Source: Lytechinus pictus (Eukaryota > Echinodermata > Echinoidea > Temnopleuroida > Toxopneustidae). Taken from it: DNA of 64,000 bases. A program made the translations under genes and the position numbers. Positions 1 to 16,300 of the stretch are shown piece after piece. Each line of letters begins with the position of its first letter. The stretch's first letter is position 1. The stretch covers positions 43,003,920 through 43,067,919 of the forward strand of contig NC_087247.1 in assembly GCF_037042905.1 (NCBI RefSeq), read 5' to 3'. The notes beneath the pieces were generated by a model. That model saw only the letters and a list, made by a program, of their open reading frames with translations. It had not been told where the DNA came from and did not search any database.

Positions 1-231
1 AATATTTCATATTTCATATAATAAAATACAAAATAAATAGTGAGTGGATGACATCATCAGGTTCCTCATTTGCATACCGACCAGGATGTGTATATGACTA
101 ATTTGTGAAATTATAAGTGATACCTTAAAATGTCATAACTTTCTTATTTTACGTCCGATTTTCATGAAATTTTAACTGTTATGCCCATTGGATTTTTCTC
201 TCAACTTTTCGTTGGGGGTGAACTTGTCCTT
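1..231. repeat. Partial fold-back MITE, right half only
   Basis: The right arm of a palindromic element enters the window here. It ends with GGGGTGAACTTGTCC near 216-230, closely resembling the right end of the element at 61639-62085. It also carries the ordered boxes ATAACTTTC and CCGATTTTCATGAAA (about 135-172) seen in the other fold-back elements of this window. The left arm lies outside, so target duplications cannot be checked. Confidence 0.55.
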
Positions 232-1254
232 CAAATGGACTTTATATAGATTTTCCCGCTCAATTTCACATTTGAATCATTTAATTCAATGTTATGAGCA
301 TTAATTTCGCGATAGCCATGATCGCTTAGGCAATTTGTCGTTTTTTTCATTTGAATGTATTTACCGCGCAATGTAATTATCAAACAAGTCACTAGAATTT
401 AGATAAACAGCATGCACTATCTTCTCCAAGTTACATCTGCATCCTTTAGAGTTGAAGATTTTTGCAGATGCCATTGATGCCATTTCTTAACATCAATAAC
501 TAGAATATTTTTGATTGTGAATCTACAATGTCTCTTTCATGAATTCGCAAGCATAACCATTTTTCCCCATATGGGTTCAAGATCTCTGCAAAACATTCTC
601 TGAGTGAATAACCTGAATTTCTATAAAGAACATGCAAGTTAAGAAATGAGCATTCAAAATCAGATGTTGCATGGCGTGGAAGCTGTTCTCGTATATGCAT
701 GCATGTTTAAAATTAGTGCATTTATTTAAGATGCTAAGCGACAACTCATTTAACTGATGTTGAACATTCGACGGTTGTATTTCATGTATAGGCCTACTTT
801 TCCTGTTAGTAATATTTGATATAATTTTATGAAAACAATTTTTTTTTTCTAGAATAAAGGCAGAATAAATGCACTGGTTGATGCGATGGAGCCATCCCTT
901 CCAAATCCGCAATGCTTGACATAATTACAGAGGATGCACCCATGAATTTCTAAGCTGAAAATATGTGTGAACGGGACATGTCAGTGGCGGATCCACTTTC
1001 GAGAGGCACTGTGTCATGCATTGGCTATTGGAGATCTTTTTGTTTTTTTGCTCGTCAAATTTTTCCCTCGACAATTTACCTCGATTTTGTAGTGGAAGAT
1101 CAATTTTTTAGGTTGCCAAAATTTCCCTGTACAGTACAAAATGCCCTTCTGGAAAATCATTGATCCGTCCTTGGGACTTGTCATAAAGGTTGAAAAAAAG
1201 AAAAAAAGAAAGTAAACATTAATGAAAATGCATTTAAAAGCACATTAATATATA
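232..1254. other. Gene-free stretch
   Basis: AT-rich sequence. I see no exon-like reading frame with plausible splice sites and no recognisable domain in any frame. The short open frames here have no similarity I can name. Confidence 0.5.
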
Positions 1255-1473
1255 CACAGTAAACAAAATTGTGCAACGCTGTTTACTATATGAACCTTAC
1301 AGTAATTGTTTAAACAGTTTAAAAAAAGTGTTTAAATCTTAAGCAACGAAGTTTAATTTTCAATATCTAATCTTCAATAAATTAAACATGATTGTTTAAA
1401 CGGTTAAACAAATACCGTAAGGTTCATATAGTAAACAGCGTTGTATAAAATCTTAAACAGCGTTTTTACTGTG
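1255..1473. mobile_element. 219-bp MITE with TA target duplication
   Basis: The ends are CACAGTAAA and its reverse complement TTTACTGTG, flanked on both sides by TA (1253-1254 and 1474-1475). Inside, 1274-1300 and 1417-1443 form a perfect 27-bp inverted repeat, so the whole unit can fold into one long hairpin. A TA duplication plus short inverted ends fits a non-autonomous Tc1/mariner-type element. No coding capacity. Confidence 0.8.
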
Positions 1474-3520
1474 TATAAATTTAAGTGATTCCTATATCAA
1501 ATTGGACGGGAAAACCTATATTAATTAGTTGCTGATTCCCGTTACACTATAATTAGGCCTAACTTTATCGTGATGTGAGACGGACGTAACGTTCCGGTGC
1601 CACAGACTGTTCCCCAGTCATGAATTCGATTTTGTTCTTATAATCCACATAGGGAGTTTTCGCATGCACTACGCAGATGCTTTCTCGAACGTTGAGAATC
1701 TATTGCCAAAACCCTTCATCACAAAGCAGCTAGCCTTTGTCGAAAATCGGTGAATCAAAACAACAGTGTCGTCATGGACTCTGGACGAACGACATATTTG
1801 CAATTTTTCGTCAGTTCCGAATGAAGGACGATCTCTTGTCTGGCCCGGTTTACCAATTTTCGACAATGACCCCTAATCTTTTCATTGTGATTTGACAGGT
1901 ATTTTCAATAGATTCTCAACGTTGCAGCATGGAGCTATAGCTCTATGGATCCAGAAAGCATCTGCGTATATATAGTGTTTTGAAAACTTGCTATCGAGTC
2001 AAGTGGTCTTTACCCGCTTCGTTTATTTTTGTCTCATCCCACTAGGTCTAATCATACTCCCAGATCCTACTTCGTCTATACCACCAGTTCGTCTTTTACA
2101 AATATTTAATCAATTTACCATTTATCATGAAAAAATAATATCCAGATAGACTACATCTGCCTACACATACATGTATGGTTGGATGAATCGCGTTTATGAA
2201 CCAAAATAAAGTTAGAAATTATAAGGGGAAATTAGACCAACTGGTCATAAAATGAGAATAGATCGACCAAATGGTTGTAATTTAGACCATACGGCAAGTA
2301 GAACAAATTTATGATAGGCCAAATGGGATTAGACCATAATGGTATTATATAAGAAGCAGACAAAAAGTCAGTGGGATGACAAATCGTGGTATATACTTTT
2401 TGTATGATTAATAACGATTTTGCGTCTTCATCAGAGGGCACTTTTGATTCTATTGAATTTTACAACACTCCAAAGTCCAAAGTGACGGAACACCGGTCAA
2501 TTGAAAGATAAATTGGCTTCCATTTCTCAAGTTAATAGCCATCTTCTTCTCAACCCACTTCTCTATAAAATAAAATCGTATGGATGGATGTGGAAGTGAG
2601 AACAACAAATATAACAGGTTCTACTAGCTAGTACTAATAAAAACAAAAATTGAAGAGCATGGAGTGTTGGAGACCATAAAATGGTTGATGGCTGCAACAC
2701 CCACTCTCGCCTGGCTATATACGATTCCAGACTGTATATACAGCTTGGACGATATGGTTTAACAGGAGTATGTTCATTTTATTTTTGTTATTACTATATT
2801 AATATTCACCAGCACTCCTCAAAAAAAGTTTGGAAATCTGACTTTGATCGATAATCCCTCCTCGGTTTTAGTGAATATTAATGTGTGATTGATACCAATG
2901 AATATCTCATTTAATTTTCTTAAAAATTATACCCTACATGATATGATTACGGTTCGCATGGAGGTGCAGTGCCTTGAAATGTGAGGCAAAGTAAAAATTC
3001 AAAAGTTGCAAAATGACACAATATTGAAGGTCGTGGTGATGAGTTTCTCAGCGGTTTCTTTTGTTTTCATGCACCTTAACATCAACATTAACGTGGAATC
3101 AAACACACCTCTGCACATAACAAACAAACATACATAGGTATTTCAAACCACAACTTAACCATGTTATCTCACAGAACCATATACATAAACCACGACAAAA
3201 CATCAAAAATGAAGAAGCAGGGGTTCGATTTGAATGGATTTTCATCTCTATTGACACAGACAAAAGAATCATGTTCTTTATTGACCCTTCAATTACTATT
3301 TCTGCTCGTTTTGCGCTTTTCAATTCAGACCTCTTCCATCACTCTTGAATCCTGCTCTTTTCATGATGGCATGATCATAACATGCATGGTATCATTTTAA
3401 AGGGAATTAAAAATGATTTTTTGAATGTAATCTAATATGCATTGTGTAAAATTGGGAGTGGTGAGAAATTAATGGCCAAACTCAGATTCGAAACTTTTTT
3501 GAGGGGTTTATGTATGGATG
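1474..3520. other. Gene-free stretch
   Basis: No exon or RNA gene is recognised. About 2229-2345 holds several imperfect, short repeats built around AGACCA and its complement, probably an old degenerate repeat. The open frames at 3099-3400 overlap on opposite strands and show no domain. Confidence 0.4.
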
Positions 3521-3524
3521 AATA

Positions 3525-3560
3525 GCGAGATAGATAGATATATATATATATGTATATATA

Positions 3561-3592
<32 letters not shown>

Positions 3593-3750
3593 GATATATT
3601 AATAGATAGATAGATAGATGGATGGGTGGATAGATAGATGGATAGATAGAAAGATAGATAGAAATATAGATAGATAGAAAGATAGATAGATAGAAAGATA
3701 GATGGATAGATAGAAAGATATATATGGATAGATAGATAGATATAGAGAGA
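3525..3750. repeat. TA and TAGA/GATA microsatellite
   Basis: A run of TA dinucleotides passes into interrupted TAGA tetranucleotides, then a short GA run. The 98-residue open frame on the minus strand here is only translated microsatellite (repeating Tyr-Leu-Ser-Ile) and is not a gene. Confidence 0.95.
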
Positions 3751-3834
3751 GAGAGAGAAAGGGGGCAGAGGGAGACAGAGGAAAGGAAAATATTTCAAGA
3801 TGCTTATATAGCTTGGTAAAATGGTAGAGATTTG

Positions 3835-4032
3835 TTTGCCTGATTGCTCAGAAAGCATGAATGCTTGTCAGCGAGCAACCAGAGGACCGACGGCTTAGGG
3901 TCCTCTCCAAGGGACCTGGTAATGAGGATTAATGCCTTACCAAAGGGCACAAGTGCAACAAGTGGGAATCGAACCCGGGACACCGGAATCCGAAACCCCG
4001 CTCTGTACCGACTGAGCCATCGCGGTTATAAT
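3835..4032 (-). mobile_element. tRNA-derived SINE
   Basis: Read on the minus strand from about 4030, the sequence starts with a tRNA-like head. The A box TGGCTCAGTCGG is at 4019-4008 and the B box GGTTCGATTCC at 3975-3965, about 33 bp apart as in a tRNA gene. A non-tRNA body follows, running toward the microsatellite at 3750. The head lacks a clean cloverleaf and a 3' tRNA end, so it is a SINE promoter rather than a tRNA gene. Similar SINE heads are, to my recollection, common in sea urchin genomes (inference). Confidence 0.8.
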
Positions 4033-5333
4033 AGGGAATAGATGGTGGATTTTCGGTGTTGCAGTTAATTGTGGGAAAACCAGTCATATTGCGCAATTAC
4101 AGACGGACCTACAATGTAGGTGTGGGCAACAGGCGTCTACGGTGTTCACAATGTCTGAGTTTCTGTCCAAAACTTAACAAAAAATGAGTCCCTTCCGGAA
4201 GATAGTGTAGTAAGTTTGGTTATAATTAGATCGTTAGAGTAGTCGACATCATATCCTTATTTTGAGTAACCACTCCCCCAAAACACACTCACACCTTCTG
4301 TCCTTTCTCATTCTATCTCACACTTTCCCCATCTCTATCATCTCCCCCTATCACATCCCTGCCTGAGCTGACTTATAAAATAAGCTATTTTCAACATTGA
4401 ATATATTTCAATAATGTTGGTCACTAAAGCGACTTTGCTCGTTATTTCATAACTATCCACATAAATGAAATTATTCATATCAAGATGAAAGAACAAAATA
4501 TAAAGAAAATAATTATTATTGGATTGTAGATGTATTTACAAAGTATATACATTTAATACACATTATTTTCATACAAAATCTAAACATACCCAAGTACATA
4601 GCAGGAAGTAATAAAAATACATCATTCATATGAATTGCCTGCAAATCATATGAATAATGAAACAAGATCTTACATGTATATCGAAACTGGTTTCAATTCC
4701 ACGCTAAATAGACATACATTCTATTGGACTTTCATTTCCTGTAATTAGAAGAAATGTAAACAAAGGAATATGAAATTAAAGGCATTCAAAGGGAAAGATC
4801 ACTGGTACATAATTTACATTAAAGTCAGAATTAAGAACACAAAATATGGAAACTTGCTCCGATTCAGGGGAACAATAGCACTGACAATATAATACATGTA
4901 GAACATATATACAAACATGTCATGCGAGTCAAAGAGAATTGCAATGTCATCACACTGATACCCAAATTGCTTACACTATATAGGGGAAAACAACTTCATA
5001 TAAACTTTCAGTTTGGTAATATTGTTTCTATTTAAGTTTTCATACTCATGGATTCCAGAGAAGCATATTTACAATAATTCTAATCATGGAACATCTATGG
5101 TTGAAATTTACTCTTGACAAAATAAAGTGGAATTACAGTAGTCAAAGAGTTGTTTATGAGTGTGTTTCATTTGCTATACCCCCCAAAAAATTATTTTTCT
5201 CCCTTTATCAAACCTAACTTGCAGACATGGTGGTCTTCTCTTTTCAGAATTATAAATATATATTTTATTTCAAAAGTTATTTCTTTTCATGTTAATTTTC
5301 AAAGTTACAAAAACAGGAGCAGATATCAATTAA
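4033..5333. other. Gene-free stretch
   Basis: AT-rich sequence with no exon-like frame, RNA gene or long inverted repeat that I can see. A CT-rich stretch at about 4290-4360 is low complexity. Confidence 0.4.
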
Positions 5334-5908
5334 AGGGATGCTCCAGGTTGAAGATATTTATATCTCAATAAATAGAGTAAAATTCACAGAGCAAAATGCT
5401 GAAAATTTGATCAAAAATCAGATAACAAATAACCAAAGTTATTGAATTTGTAAGATTTGCATTATTCCGGTAAAACAGTTCTATGTATGCCTTCATGAAT
5501 ATTCATTAGGTTGGCTGATGTCATATCACCACTTGTTCTTTGGTATTTTATTATATTCCAAAATTTTCTACCAAGAACTAAAACAATTGGATTGACAACT
5601 GTTTAAGTGCATTAGTTATTTCTTGCTGCAACTTATTTCATCATAATGGAGACACATCACTTACACATTTATGAAAAATGAAACAAATATGATTTCCTGT
5701 AATACAAAAGTGGGGATGTGACATCATCAGCCCACCTAAGGAATATTCATGAAGACATGCCTAGAACTGTTTCACCGGAATAATGCAAATCTGTAAAATT
5801 CAATACCTTGTTATCTGTTATCCGATTTTGATGAAATTTTCAGCATTTTGCTCTGTGAATTTTACTCTATTTATTTAGATATAAATATCTCCAGCCTGGA
5901 GCATCCCT
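5334..5908. mobile_element. 575-bp fold-back MITE
   Basis: Arms of about 200 bp face each other, beginning AGGGATGCTCCAGG and ending CCTGGAGCATCCCT. Both sides are flanked by TTAA (5330-5333 and 5909-5912). The target duplication can be read as TTAA (piggyBac-like) or as TA with one more terminal base pair, and the sequence alone does not decide. Both arms hold an ATGAATATTCAT-type palindrome and a CCGATTTTGATGAAA box. A second copy is at 49430-50003. Confidence 0.85.
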
Positions 5909-5912
5909 TTAA

Positions 5913-7184
5913 GCAAACAACAAGTAACTTATGAGCTTAAAATACTCCTATATCAGCTATAGTCAATATTCAAATGTTTTTTTCGTTTCTCTGTATCAAT
6001 GAGCTAAAATACAAATATTGCACAAACAGTATCTATATGGTTACTGCATTCTTGTACAAAATAGAAATAAACATTGGTAAAAATTATTAGGTTATTTTAC
6101 CCATCAATAACTTATCATAAAATCATTTTGTTTTAGTATATAAATCATTTATATATGAATTTAACATAAAATTTAGACATCAATATTAAAAAGGAAAACA
6201 AAAAATAAATTTTCTTCATTTCCTTGTCCTGATCTTATTTGAAAAACACATAAAGTAATAAAAATACATGACTGAAGTGGAATATCCCAAATCATTCATT
6301 ATCATTCATAAAGGTATGAAAAAAAAAAAAAAACTGCCAAGATCTGACAAAAAGAAAAAAATACATGTCTATTATAGTCAACTTAAAAATATACAGATAA
6401 TTTTTGTTATTGACAATCACATTTCCTCAAACTAAAAAAAAAAGAAAGGTGTTGATTTCTTTAGCTGATATGTAACAGGACACAATTATATTATTGCAAA
6501 ACATTTTTAAAAACATTTGACAAATTTCCAAGGTGTACGTCTATCATAAACGTACCATTATTATGATTAGGTATTTGTGAAAATCATCATTCTAAAAAAA
6601 GAATGCAAAGGAAATTTTAAAATTATTTTTTATTTCTATTGTTTTTAAATTTCTGAATATAGAATAATGACAAAATGACTGAATTGAGTCCCTGAAACTA
6701 AGAAAGTTCATACTAACGTTTTGAGACGGACAAAGTATATTGTAGACAAGTACATCATAGAAAACACTGGATTCATTCTTTATCATCCTAAAGGTTATCA
6801 GATTATTTTATCAGATGACCATGAAAAATGGAATTTATTCTCAATGCCTACTAATCCATCACTGGGTGCAAGCTAGAAACATCTTTACATTCGTTCTACA
6901 AAACTTCCCTAACAAACAAAATATCTTATCATTCCAATCTATCAAGCTTGTTTGTATGCAAGCATATGGGAACTAAACATGCAATATTTGTACTGTCTAA
7001 TGTATGTACAATCAAAATTACACCATTGCATGGTTATGGAAGACATTTTTATGATTCAAAATTGGATCCTATCCAAAAACAATTCAAATTAATTAATTTT
7101 TTTATCTTACCATCAAGTACTTTTTATGTTTCTTTTGTGGCATCACAAAAACCTTGTGTACATAGCAGCACGCACTGTACACAA
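5913..7184. other. Gene-free stretch
   Basis: Very AT-rich sequence with A-runs. No exon, RNA gene or clear mobile element is recognised. It lies downstream of MyD88, beyond the fold-back element. Confidence 0.4.
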
Positions 7185-8270
7185 GCAGTCAGACCGCAGG
7201 TCCCTATGCTAATGAGCAAAAAGGCCAGATTCATCCAAATCATCTCGTGGCTGAATCCTCCTCCTTGCAAAATCTCGTGATTCGTGAGATTTTCTTTCTC
7301 TAAGAATTTACCTGTTTTAACCTCAAGTTAAATGAAATATTATTGCACCATCAGATAGAGTAAAAGTTACTCTTTCATATTGGTAATTTATTTTGTATAC
7401 AATATTTTGTTAAATAAGTAAATTTTTGGCCTGAAAATGTGCCTAAAAACTGAATTTTCTTCCTCTGTTTTCTTTTGCAAATTGTGCAAAACTTTTTATT
7501 TTGAGCCTCAATGATATTTATATCAACATAAAGCTGAACTTCTGTACTTTCTCACAATGCCACTCTTGATATGCAGCACCTTTTAATCGGGTCAAGATCA
7601 CACTTTTCCCACCAAGGTACAAGACGAGATTTCTGAAATTTTGTACTTGCATGAAATCCAGAGTACTGATTGGCTGGATAAGATTCACAGAACAACAGGC
7701 GCGGGGTATTTGAGGAGATTACCACATGGGAAGTGTGACTTTCCCACGAACCCAGGCACTGGAACCATTGGAATTTGCCAGTGTGCGGTCTCTTTGACCA
7801 ATCAGAGTGCAGTATTCTTGTTTTCAAGCTGCTTTATGTACTTGGCAAATGAAAAGTGTGATCTTGACCCGATTAAACCAATTCTTATTTTGAAACCTAT
7901 ATCATTTCAAAGCATACATATTTAGGTTTATCATGATATAAAAATCATTTGGGCTCAAACAAAAATAAAGTGTGAAAATAGCAGCTTTTGTCAGGTGAAA
8001 ATATTTATTTTGTAGCATATTTTAGATCAAAATTTTAACCTATATTACAAAATCTTTGAATAAATCCAAACATATGACCTGAAAGAATGATTCTTCTTCT
8101 TTACAATGGTACCAAATTCATGAAATTCGATGCACAATTAGAGCAGCAATGACCGAATGAAAAGAGGTGTTTTGGTCCGCATCAAGCTCATTAAATATGC
8201 AAAACATCTCAAGTCATGAATATCACTTGGATGAAAGAAGCCACTTTCTTGGGACCTGCAGTCTGACTGC
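7185..8270. mobile_element. 1.09 kb nested fold-back element downstream of MyD88
   Basis: The ends GCAGTCAGACCGCAGGTCCC (7185-7204) and GGGACCTGCAGTCTGACTGC (8251-8270) are inverted copies with one mismatch. Similarity continues inward as imperfect arms (ATTCATCCAA and its complement). A second, independent 27-bp perfect inverted repeat, 7582-7608 with 7851-7877, sits inside, giving a palindrome within a palindrome. No coding capacity. A minus-strand AATAAA lies inside it (8009-8004), about 550 nt after the MyD88 stop. Confidence 0.7.
7582..7877. repeat. Inner inverted repeat of the fold-back element
   Basis: A perfect 27-bp inverted pair (7582-7608 and 7851-7877) with core TCAAGATCACACTTTTC. 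The inter-arm sequence also holds inverted ATTGGCT/ACCAATC motifs. It may be a smaller MITE that landed inside the larger one, or an internal palindrome of a single element. Confidence 0.75.
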
Positions 8271-8561
8271 AAGCTATTCATGCTCAGCATTATAGATATC
8301 TTATTAAAATTATCAATTTTAAAATTGTATTTTTATACAAAGAAATCATGAAATTTTCATACTTGTCCTATATACTTCTAAAGTGTTACGCAATATGACA
8401 TGCAAACATTCTTATGCGTGAAATGATATGAAATTACATCAAAAAGTAGGTGTGTCTTACTGAAAGACTATCAAAATACCAGTCTCAACATGTACATTTT
8501 CCTTTATCTAATTAAGATAATGAACTTTGAGAAGACTTCCCTGGGTATCATGATGGTCTCT
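8271..8561 (-). other. Likely MyD88 3' untranslated region
   Basis: Directly after the stop codon. I see no AATAAA before the fold-back element; the nearest minus-strand AATAAA is at 8009-8004, inside that element. The true transcript end cannot be fixed from sequence. Confidence 0.4.
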
Positions 8562-13753
<5,192 letters not shown>

Positions 13754-14786
13754 CGTGAGGTAATTATTTCACGAGGTCACGTTGCAGTTGTAAAAAAAAT
13801 ATTGTTCCGAAACGAATTGTTAACTCTAAAGCAACTTCCGGGTGCTATATTCCAGTTAACTTGCACACAACGCATACGTCATAAAACCAAACCACCGAAT
13901 GGACTCGGATCGTCGAGCAACGTACCTTCAGTGCACACGACAGTCTTAGAACGAAAACCTTTTTTTAATCAGACTTATTTTGCAGTCATTCTGAACATAA
14001 TTCTTTTAAAGTATAGAATATATCTTATTCTTTATGTGTGAAAATCAATTAAATTTCAACTGAAAATATTTTATGTTTGCAATTTGCACCACAAAATGTA
14101 AGTTACATCAAAGTTAAAATTTGCGGTGCTTGATTTAGAGACTAAAAAGTGACCATAAATGGGGAGGGGGATTTTTAGGGAAATCCCCTTGTTAGTACGC
14201 CTCGGTGCTCCATGCGATTTGAGCAACGATTTACCAGTCTGGACCTTATGTCAGGCACGGTTCGGGAGGAGGGGGGAGGGGGGGGGGCAGCTAGGATACA
14301 TTACATATCCTGACCCAAATTTCTCCACAAAGAACACCCTGTGGTATGTTGTGGGGTTGTGCCCCTCTGGGCCCTGGAAATTATTTTTATTGGGGGTTCT
14401 GATGTAAATTTGAAAAGAAAAAAAAAAGAAAAGAAAAAGGGTTTCACTACAAAGTTTACAATCAGAGATAAAAGTGGTACTGAAAAAGTTTTAATACAAA
14501 ATTAAGGTCTTTTTGGTTACATTTATCAATTTTTACACATCTTCCAGAACTGTGACCTGGGGATGCTGCCTATATGATACACACAGTTTTGGGGTGCTTC
14601 ATTATTCATTATATGGAATGCTTACTGTGAACATTAATTTGATTGGTCTATTCAGCGAGTGTTATATCCTACATAAATCAAATCATGTATGCTGATTGGT
14701 TTAGATAGCATCATGTGACCAAACATATTCTCACTATTTTGTGATGTTGAAAATGAAACGCCCACTGAAGAAAAATTGCTATTCCA
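13754..14786. other. MyD88 upstream region
   Basis: 5' flank of MyD88. I see no convincing TATA box near the start codon. A G-rich tract at about 14255-14290 could form a quadruplex on the plus strand. The open frames at 13802-14407 show no domain. Confidence 0.4.
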
Positions 14787-14794
14787 TGACGTCA
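14787..14794. promoter_or_regulatory. CRE-like octamer TGACGTCA
   Basis: A full palindromic cAMP-response element consensus about 1.03 kb upstream of the MyD88 start codon. It overlaps the left edge of the palindrome at 14791-14826. Whether it is used is unknown; it may simply be part of a MITE. Confidence 0.4.
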
Positions 14795-14826
14795 ATGATG
14801 GAATAGTGCACTATTCCATCATTGAC
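14791..14826. repeat. 36-bp perfect palindrome
   Basis: GTCAATGATGGAATAG, then TGCA, then the exact reverse complement. The preceding bases (CTATTCCAT from about 14780) repeat the arm again, so the three arms could form alternative hairpins. Probably the centre of an old fold-back element whose outer arms have decayed. Confidence 0.9.
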
Positions 14827-15026
14827 ATCACAGATCATGACGGCGCAAGCACTAATATACCTACGCTTTCCGCGTGCTGAGCGAAGGCTTCAGGTGAAGA
14901 CGGTCAGACAGCACAGCAAGGTTATCTTGATTCAGATAAAAAAAGGATGAACTACGAGTACAAGAACTAGATTGTCAAGATCTCTTGCTCTAACTTATTA
15001 AAGTAGGATATAAAAAAAATATACCT

Positions 15027-15201
15027 GGTGGGTGTTTCATAAAGCTGTTCGTAAGTGAAGAACGACTGGTGAACCTTTCTTACGCGCTAGGTAATCACCA
15101 ATGAACATAATAATAGTGAACATCATTTTCCACAAGAAAGGATACCAGTCGTTCTTAAAGTCGCTCTTAAATTACGGACATCTTTATGAAACGGCCCCCG
15201 G
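15027..15201. mobile_element. Short fold-back MITE
   Basis: The arms GTTTCATAAAGCTGTTCGTAA and the complement of CTTTATGAAACGGCCCC face each other. Inside them AAGAACGACTGGT and ACCAGTCGTTCTT are also inverted. About 175 bp, non-coding. Confidence 0.8.
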
Positions 15202-15808
15202 GCCTTTATTTTGAAAGTATACAGGGAATTATTCATCTTCAGTTGTTCTGGCAAAATTATTATTTTCCCTTGGGGCATAGTAATGCCAGTCCAACCTCGG
15301 ATGAATAATTCCCGCTATACTTACTCAAAGCCTGGTATATATTATCCTTAGATGGCAGATATGGATTAACTATTGTTTCCTTTTATGAAAATCACACTGT
15401 ACAAACCAAGCAAACTCGGTATATACCGTACAACATCATATTGAAATAGTATGCATGTTGTAATCATACCAAAATAACAGGGGGCAGGTGCTGGAGCCAT
15501 GCACCTTTCAGCTTCAATGGCTTATAACCATTGTTCATTGTTTAACTGTTTTCAAAATATTATTCCTTTTCACATCCCCTAAAAGTGGCACCATGAATAC
15601 AAAACATATTAATATATATGTGGAAACATTACATATTATCTGTCATAGAAACAAGTTGTGTAATTATTTGGCTAAAAATACATCGTGTGACAGTCCCCAC
15701 TAGCCTTGTTCGATTGAGCTACACTGTAATTTGTCATGGAGGGTAATATCGGAAGAAGTGATCTGATCAGTATATGTAGGAAGGCACATTAAGCTTGGCA
15801 TACATGTC

Positions 15809-16300
15809 AAAGGGGAAGTTCATCCTGACTAAGTTTATTGTAAAAATGGCAGGAAAAAAAAATATTGCCAAAGGTTAGAGAAAATCCATCAAAGAATAAA
15901 AAAGTTATAAGAAGTTTAATTATTTGATTCATGACGTCATATGCGAGCAGCTTTCCTACATATTGTATGGTAAAAAAATTGATGAAATGTCATTTTACCA
16001 GAAAATAATTATTGAAAACGGTTTTTATTATACTTCCAGTATATCAATAGACACATCATTTCATACCCATTTCTAAAGAGAAAACAAAAATAAGTCATCA
16101 CAAACCATTAAAAAATTGAAATTTAATCATTTTGATTACATAACTTATGGGGCAGCTGCTTGTCTATGATGTCACAAATCAAAAACTTTAAATTCTAATA
16201 ACTTTCTTAATCTTTTATGGATTTTCCTCAAACCTTTGCTAATATATTTTATTTATTTTTTCTATTTTTACAACAAACTTTTCTTCAGAAGTTCTGGGCC
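15809..16300. mobile_element. Fold-back MITE, degenerate
   Basis: Left AAGTTTATTGTAAAAAT and right ATTTTTACAACAAACTT are inverted with one mismatch. Inner motifs (CATGACGTCATATG with ATGATGTCA; TAACTTTCTTAATC) match the layout of the other fold-back elements. The ends are worn and no target duplication is seen. Confidence 0.65.

Noticed and set aside
3965..4030. Possible tRNA gene on the minus strand
   Set aside because: A and B boxes are present, but the sequence does not close an acceptor stem and runs into a SINE body.
3844..4041. 65-residue plus-strand frame with GNRTRDTGIRNPALYRLSHR
   Set aside because: It is the antisense translation of the tRNA-SINE head (A and B boxes at 4008-4019 and 3965-3975), not a protein gene.
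14159..14407. 82-residue frame with G-rich coding
   Set aside because: Generated by a low-complexity G-rich tract; no family resemblance.
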